From: Arachis hypogaea
Lineage: Eukaryota > Streptophyta > Magnoliopsida > Fabales > Fabaceae
Direction: 5' to 3'
Length of the DNA stretch: 64,000 bases
Assembly (NCBI RefSeq): GCF_003086295.3
Contig: NC_092044.1
Coordinates: 253,001-317,000, forward strand
A program made the translations under genes and the position numbers. Shown in pieces: positions 57,632 to 64,000 of the stretch (positions within the stretch are counted from its first letter, which is position 1; each line of letters opens with the position of its first letter). The notes beneath the pieces are model-generated. The model ran no database searches and was not told the DNA's origin. It saw only the letters and a program-made list of their open reading frames with translations.

Positions 57632-59399
57632 TAGAATAATGCCAAACATATGTTTGTTTTGGTGAAACATTGTCTTTTATTGAGTTATTATTTTTTTTTT
57701 GTTCTTTTCGATTTTTATGTTTGGAATTTAGAATTTTTTTAAATATAAATAGAAGTTATTTAGTTATTACTTGTGATTTTATTTTTAATTTGATTCTCAC
57801 CGTTAATATTCTGATAATTTTTAATTTAATATTTAATGTCATAAAGTTATAAATTTTTTCTTTGAATTATTGTTGATACAATTAAGTTAGTTATTAATTT
57901 TTAATGTGTATTTATTTAAAAAAATCTAATTATAATTTTTAGTTAAAGTATTATGTTTATAATTTTAAATTTAAATTCAAATATACTTTTTTTTTTGAAT
58001 TTTTACGTAAGCAATTGGGTTTGAGAATATTTTTTAAAAATTTATATAATTTATAAGTTACTATATTAATTACAAAGAATTATAATAAAATAAATAGAAT
58101 TATCAATCTTATTAAAATGTGAAATTATTTATACTATTTAAAAAAAATGTAATACTGTTTAAATTTTAGAAAAAGTATAATAAAGTTAATATTGTTTATG
58201 ATGAAACTAAAAAAATTATTTTTAAATTAACAAATTTCTATATTCCTAATGGATAACGGATGTTTGATTAGAAAATTTTATTTAAAAATTTAAAATTTAT
58301 ACTAGCTATAAATTGTTTTACTTGCCACATTTATAAATTGTTATTATTATCTTTCTAGATTGTCTCTCCACAGTAGAAATACTTTCATCTTTTTTTCTCT
58401 TTTTAAGTATTTTTTCTAAATTTACGTAATTTATAAGGTTATTAATTTTTAGATTGTATTTAATTTTATTTATTTTTATCGATAAATAATAGGATTGATA
58501 CTATTTATTTATGACGAAACTAATAAAAATTATTTTTAAATTAACAAATTCCTATATTCTTAATGAATAACAAACGTTTAATTAAAAAAAGTTTATTTAA
58601 AAATTTTAAATTTACACTAGCTAATTAAAAAATTCTATTTAAAAATTTGAAATTTAAAACTCTAATACTAATTCCTAATTAAGTGGCTTCTTAGCCGTTT
58701 TGATTTTTAAATTTAAATTTTTTTTATTTGTCACATTTATAATTTTTTTTCTATTTACTTCGTTTACATTGTTATTTTTTAGATTATAACAATAGAGGTA
58801 CTTTTATCTTTTTCTCTCCTTTTACTTATAAGTTGTTCATTTTCAATCTCTTTAACTATAAGTTGAATTTATTGATCGTGAGATTAAAGTTATATTTATT
58901 TGAAAAAAGATACTTTTATAAAAAAATATATATTATTTTTTGTAAAATATGTTTACGTAACTAAATAAACGAGAATAAAAAAGAAATTAAAGCAGCCATC
59001 GAAAATAAAATCTGTGCAATTTTACATAGACATAAGAAGGCATTAATTTCATATTCTATTTGGTAAGTTAGACATGAGAAAAAATTGTAAAAAAATTAGT
59101 GTCTCAAGTTAAAAATTAGTGTTTTCGCATTTTAGAGAGACACAAAATACATGTTTTTAATGGGTGTTTGTGTACGACTATGTCTTTCATATTTTTGTCT
59201 TAGTAAACAAACAACATACATGTATTTCTGTGTCTATATTTTGATGGACATGTATACCAAAAACAGACGCTGTCATATGTGTACTGCTTTATTTTTTTAA
59301 TAATATAAAAAATTTGATAATAAAAATGTATTATGTATAATGTATATATATTTTTAATTAGTTAAAAAATTTATTTATTTGATATTTTTAGGTATATAT
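57632..59399. other. Non-coding Helitron interior, AT-rich
   Basis: No coding recognised. Two related stretches (about 58200-58320 and 58510-58620, 'aattatttttaaattaacaaattcctatat') form a short direct duplication. Confidence 0.45.
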
Positions 59400-61099
59400 T
59401 GAAAGATACAAGAAGTCCAAAGAGAAGTAAGATTATATTGAAGAGAAGATTGATATTAAAAGACAAAGAAAATACAAAGCAAAGCACAATTCAAGGTAGA
59501 TTTTATATAAAAAAATAAATTAATTATTTTATCATTTTTGTTTTTAGGTTAGAATAATATATTTTTTTATTTGGTATTTTTAAGTATGTCAGTTCTATAT
59601 ATTTAGTTTTTATTGGGTATACAAAATAACTAACATGTCATGAGTATTTTGGCCGAATGAAAGCCCATAAAATACAATATTTTCTATATATTATTTAGCT
59701 ATTGACAAGTAATAAATTATTAATTTACATTGTCTTCGTAATATGTTACTAAATTTGTTTATGAAAAATTACAGAAAATTCGAGTGATAGTTCTAATGGT
59801 GTGCATTTTCAATCGGTGTTGTCGAACATTACAAATAGCATTAATACAGATTTATTTTTGGATGATTTTTTTTAGAACTTGCTTATGGGAATGTACATGC
59901 ACTTTATATATTTTGATTTTCCTACTATTTATTCAATTATAAACTTTAACAGAAAATATGTTCAAAACTAATATCTCGAGTTATCTTATTGGTAATAACC
60001 CAACACCACATTGATCAAGGTCTCCAATTACTAATCTACACTCTGTAGATAAAAAAAATAATGTTCCAATATTAGTGATATTAGTAATTCGGATATCACA
60101 CATGAAGCATATGATAGTTCATGTCATCAGACAAGTCAACAACATCTTCAACAAACATCAAATAATATCTACCAGTTACTATGTTAATATGTTTTTATTA
60201 TTTAAAGACCAAATATTTAACTTTTTAATTGGTCTATTAAAAATAATCATTGGTATATGCTAAATAATTATTATAGATTCATTGGAGTACACAAATCGAA
60301 TTAGATTGCAAAGGGATGTAAGACTGAACAGGAAGACTATGCTACTTCAAAAGAGATATGGTAAGATAAACATGATAGATTGTAATTATCACAAAGCTAA
60401 AATTTTACTTTTTTTATCTTTAATACTACCTTCATAATATATATTCATAATTCAGCTGATTCAAACATTTAACATATATTCATTTTTCTTTTTTTATAAT
60501 ATAAAATACTTGATGTATTATCTCTAATGATTACAGGAGCAAGTACATTTAATTTAAATTTAGATACTAAAAAAAGAATTAGAAGAAGTGTGCATAGCTG
60601 AAAAAAAGACACCTGATACAAAGAGAAACATTTTTGAAGGAATTGACTATAAATCTTTCAAAAAGTTTTCAAGAAGTTGAGAATATTATTGAAAATACGA
60701 CTATTTTAGATGATTCTGTGCAAATTTAATACCCAGCCATATTCGATGTTGCTGAGAATACAGGTAATTTAAGAGGTAGCAATATCAGCACTTTATTATT
60801 TACTATTGTTATGCTTTTTATAAACAAAAAATTATCGTTTAGTGTTCAAGTTTTAAAATTCAAACTAAGATATGGTTATATATTATAATTTTTGTATTTG
60901 AACATTGATTTATTGTAAAACTTAAATCTTGAGGTTGGCACAATGAAATTGTATTATATGATCTCATCTTTTTAATCTATAAATTGCATTCTTTGGTAAT
61001 CTTTTATAAATATTATTTTTATACTTAACATGGTGAAAGAAAGGTATATTTTTATATAAATTATTTGTTGCAGATATAACTAAAACAATTTATTATCTT
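59400..61099 (+). pseudogene. Possible Helitron accessory or Rep N-terminal exon remnants
   Basis: Short coding-looking pieces with splice-like ends, e.g. about 60287-60360 (NRIRLQRDVRLNRKTMLLQKRYG then GTAAG) and about 60600-60760. Position before the Rep zinc finger suggests upstream exons of the Rep/helicase gene. I cannot name a domain. Confidence 0.35.
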
Positions 61100-62352
61100 G
61101 GTGATTATTAGATGTGATAGATATTGATGACCCAGAATTTTTTGTCGGCATTGCGACGCCATGATATGGTATGAGGAGAGATCAGAGAAGTCCAAAACAG
61201 GATCCAATTTTGAGTTCTCAATATGTTGTATGCGAGGAAAGGTACAACTGCCGTTTTGAAGCACTTGATCGGACACTCAGGAATCTTATGTCAGTTACCG
61301 ATCAACATAAGACACATAAACCATTTGGTGGTAAGATTGTTGTTCTAGGAAGTGATTTCAGACAGATACTTCCGGTGATTCCGAAAGGAAGTAGACACGA
61401 TATATTAGCATCCGCTATTAACTCATCCCAGTTTTGGTCATTTTGTAAGGTTCTGAAACTGCATACGAATATGAGGCTTCTAATGTCTTCTTTGGATCAA
61501 GATGAAGGTGAAATGAAGATATTTGCTAATTAGATACTTGATGTTGGAAATGGAAATATTATCTCTGTTGTTGGTGATGAATCAGAAGTTAAAATTTCAG
61601 ATGATCTATTGATTACAACTACTGATGATCCTCTCTCTCATTTGGTAGACTTTGCATATCCAAATTTGTTGCAAAACATGTCAGATTACATATATTTTCA
61701 GAGTAGAGCAATTCTTGCACCCACACTTAAGAGTGTCGAGAAGGTAAACGATTTTGTCTTGACAATCTTTTCAGGGATGGAAAAGGAGTATTTGAGCTCT
61801 GACACAACATGTCAAGCTGATGAGAATGAAGATGTAAAACAAGAGTGGTTCACATCAGAGTTTCTAAATGACATCAAATGTTCGGGACTACTCAATCACA
61901 AGTTGACTTTGAAGCCAGGAGTCGCTGTAATGCTACTGCGAAACATAGACCAGACTTCAGGTTTATGCAACGGAACAAGATTAATAGTTAACAAACTTGG
62001 CAGCAACGTAATTGGAGCGACGGTAGTGAGCGGTAGAAATATTGGAGATAAAGTGTACATTCCAAGAATGAACTTGATCCCTTCAGATTCAGGATTGCCA
62101 TTTAAGTTCCAACGGAGACAATTTTCATTAACAGTATGCTTTGCAATGACCATTAACATGAGTCAGGATCAATCATTATCACATGTACGGCTTTATTTGC
62201 CAAAATCAATGTTCATCTATGGACAACTTTATGTTGCTTTGTCAAGAGTTAAGAGTCGCAGTGGTCTCAGGGTTTTAATTCTAAACGAAGACGGCAATCC
62301 AAAGTCATCAACAACAAATGTCGTGTTCAAAGAGGTTTTTAATAATATTTAG
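61100..62352 (+). pseudogene. Internally deleted Helitron Rep/helicase gene
   Basis: 61100-about 61253 encodes the N-terminal zinc-finger-like part: DVIDIDDPEF, then after a frame slip in a T-run CRHCDAMIWYEERSEKSK and SICCMRGKVQLP. At about 61253 the sequence jumps straight to the helicase middle (FEALDRTLRNLM), skipping the rolling-circle Rep domain and helicase motif I. Then come GGKIVVLGSDFRQILPVIPKG, NMRL, a TAG at 61531-61533 (probably once Trp), AYPNLLQNMSDYIYFQSRAILAPT, LKPGVAVMLLRNID, NGTRLIVNKLG, TINMSQDQSLSHV (motif V-like, usually KSQGQT) and YVALSRVKSRSGLRVL. Non-autonomous. Confidence 0.85.
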
Positions 62353-62806
62353 GTAAGAATAATATTATTTTCATTTTAATAGCATGTTATGATTTACACT
62401 TTTGTACAAATCTTTACTATAGATATAACTAATTTATCTATAACTCTTTTTTCAAATTTGAAATGAAATGTGTAACAAGGAGCACAACATCTAATGATTT
62501 TCTAATGAAGTTAGTAAGATATTAGGTTGTTGATAAATTTTTATTAGCTTTTTGATATAAAATTTAGGGTAAAATTAACATGCTATTATTATAGTTATAT
62601 ATGTTCTTTTTTTTTATCTCCCTCCTTATGGTTCAAGAATATTATAAACTTCGAACTCTTCTATTCATATTTTACTTTGAATAAAGATAAAATAACATAT
62701 TTAACACGTTTATTATATAACGATGATGATAGTGTTATACTAAATTTAAAAAATATATGATTATAAAATATTATTTTTAATTTAATTTATCAAATTTAAA
62801 TATAAG

Positions 62807-62834
62807 CCCGTGCATCGCACGGGTTTAACACTAG
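62807..62834 (+). mobile_element. Helitron 3' terminus: hairpin plus CTAG
   Basis: CCCGTGC-ATC-GCACGGG (62807-62823) is a perfect 7-bp-stem hairpin, followed 7 bases later by CTAG (62831-62834) and a T. This is the canonical plant Helitron 3' end (hairpin, then CTRR, inserted between A and T). Confidence 0.93.
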
Positions 62835-63099
62835 TAAATGGATAATTCCAAACAGTTATCATTCATCCCAAATTTTCAATTTTCAAAATTCAAATCCAAA
62901 ATACGTAACCACACGTTTAAAAATAGCAATTTTTTATTATTTTTAAGTACTTATTTACAAATATCTTTATCATTATTTTTTAATCTTTAATATCTTATTA
63001 TTTTACTCTCATAATACGATATAGATTAGTCCTTAAAATGATTATTGAAACTATTATTCTTATAATTTTTTTGTTGTTTAAAAAACACTTGTTAGTGTC
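62835..63099. other. Short AT-rich stretch between Helitron end and resumed spacer
   Basis: Not found in the other spacer copies. The Helitron may therefore sit inside another inserted element. Confidence 0.4.
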
Positions 63100-64000
63100 T
63101 TTTTTTTTCTATATATATTTTTTCTAGTTTAACAGCCTACAAAGTACAAATAATTACTAGCTAGTTAGTGGTATAAAGTAATAAAGTTTAGGTTTCTAAA
63201 AGTTTAACAATATAAAAAAAAAGTGGTATAAACTATAAAGCTTAAACTTAATTTAGCACATAGACCGAAAAATTTGTTAACTCCTATAGTAATACTACTT
63301 AATTAAACAAAAGAATGATAGGGTTCACGGTAAACCTGAGTTTATTATGTTTAATATTTTTGTGTTGCATCCATTCTTTATTAGTAGAAATTATAAATAT
63401 TGTATTAATAGTGCGTAAATATAACTTTATATTATATGATTTAACATAAAAAGTGAAAAGCATTCTCTCATATAGGATTGATTGGGCCTTTATGGACTTT
63501 TATCTCGTTTCATCTAACAGGATTACACTTAAATTTAAACACACGCGCATATATAATTTACACTTAAGATTACACTCAAATTTGAATTTGCACACAATCG
63601 CGCGAAATTCTTCTCGATCCTTGTTTCTTTCGTAAGTTTCTCTTCTTCCATCTTCGCAAATTCAATTAAACCGTAATTTTTACTTTTCTTCATTGCTCTC
63701 ACTGTTCTACAAGTATAATCACGCAAATCCATCAGCGGAGAAAAAGAAAATTCAATTTATCGTTGCTATTTAGTTTCTTCTCTTCTGTGATATATCTTTT
63801 GAGTAAATGATGTTTGCAATTCGATCAATCATTACGTTTTTAGTGCTCTGGATTTGGATTTTCTTTGTGATTTACGTTCTCCTTCAAATCATTATCACAT
63901 TATTTACAATTGCAACAGCTGAATCCTGAATTCTAATTCGTTTTTTTTCTATTGTGTAGTTCTAGTTTTGGAAAATTCGGTTTCACGTTATAGGCTAGGG
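63100..64000 (+). repeat. 5' region of thioredoxin-like gene copy 3 (runs off the edge)
   Basis: From 'ttctagtttaacagcctacaaag' (63123) this matches the upstream region of copy 1 (20595 on), including a TGGGCC box (63483-63488) and the 'cgcgcgaaattcttct' leader with the GTAAG donor at about 63631. From 63711 it matches the copy 2 leader and intron (26314 on) nearly base for base. By the copy 2 spacing the ATG would lie about 200 bp beyond the window. Confidence 0.82.

Overview
This is a plant nuclear window. It is AT-rich, with intron-containing genes that use GT..AG splice sites, long intergenic DNA, and many plant transposons. These include LINE, SINE, Helitron, Mutator-like and hAT-like elements, LTR fragments, and an insert of plastid DNA. 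The protein families (beta-COP, EXO70, a glutamyl-tRNA-reductase-binding protein, F-box/FBA) fit a eudicot. The SINE and repeat style make me think of a legume, possibly Arachis; that is recollection, not a search result.

Left third (1-17.7 kb), gene-rich: a SINE with target-site duplication (2.3 kb); the coatomer subunit beta gene (3072-7741, four exons) behind a cluster of four GGCCCAA boxes; an intronless EXO70 gene (9087-11072); and a head-to-head pair of plastid-targeted genes sharing a promoter of about 290 bp. The pair is a GluTR-binding protein (minus, five exons, 11803-13560) and a conserved plastid protein of unknown function (plus, eight exons, 13849-17405), here called gene A.

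Middle (17.7-29.1 kb) is a decayed tandem array. A unit of gene A, a purine-rich spacer and a small gene has been duplicated repeatedly. The small gene encodes an acidic, NLS-bearing protein whose C-terminal half looks like a thioredoxin fold without its CxxC. Copy 1 (21668) is frameshifted near its end. Copy 2 (26801) is open, but its upstream region was replaced by an LTR-like fragment. The 5' region of a third copy reaches the right edge (63.1-64 kb). Gene A survives elsewhere only as deletion-riddled fragments (22.3-23.9, 27.7-28.1 and 48.6-49.1 kb).

28-39 kb: a thymidine kinase pseudogene, an ABCF-type ABC protein pseudogene (minus, six remnant exons), one intact F-box gene (33781-35067, minus), and a Helitron helicase relic interrupted by a 729-bp Mutator-like element with a perfect 9-bp target-site duplication. 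39-49 kb: a 5'-truncated LINE, about 2 kb of plastid DNA (trnR-ACG, decayed trnN, truncated ycf1), and a large LTR-like repeat. 49-64 kb: an aspartic-protease pseudogene split by a hAT-like MITE, a SINE-like tRNA relic, and two Helitron remnants. The larger remnant carries an RPA-like gene and an internally deleted Rep/helicase, and ends in a textbook hairpin plus CTAG. It sits inside the spacer of the third array unit.

Probably functional genes: COPB, EXO70, the GluTR-binding protein, gene A, the F-box gene, and possibly thioredoxin-like copy 2. The rest is repeat, relic, or DNA in which I see nothing.
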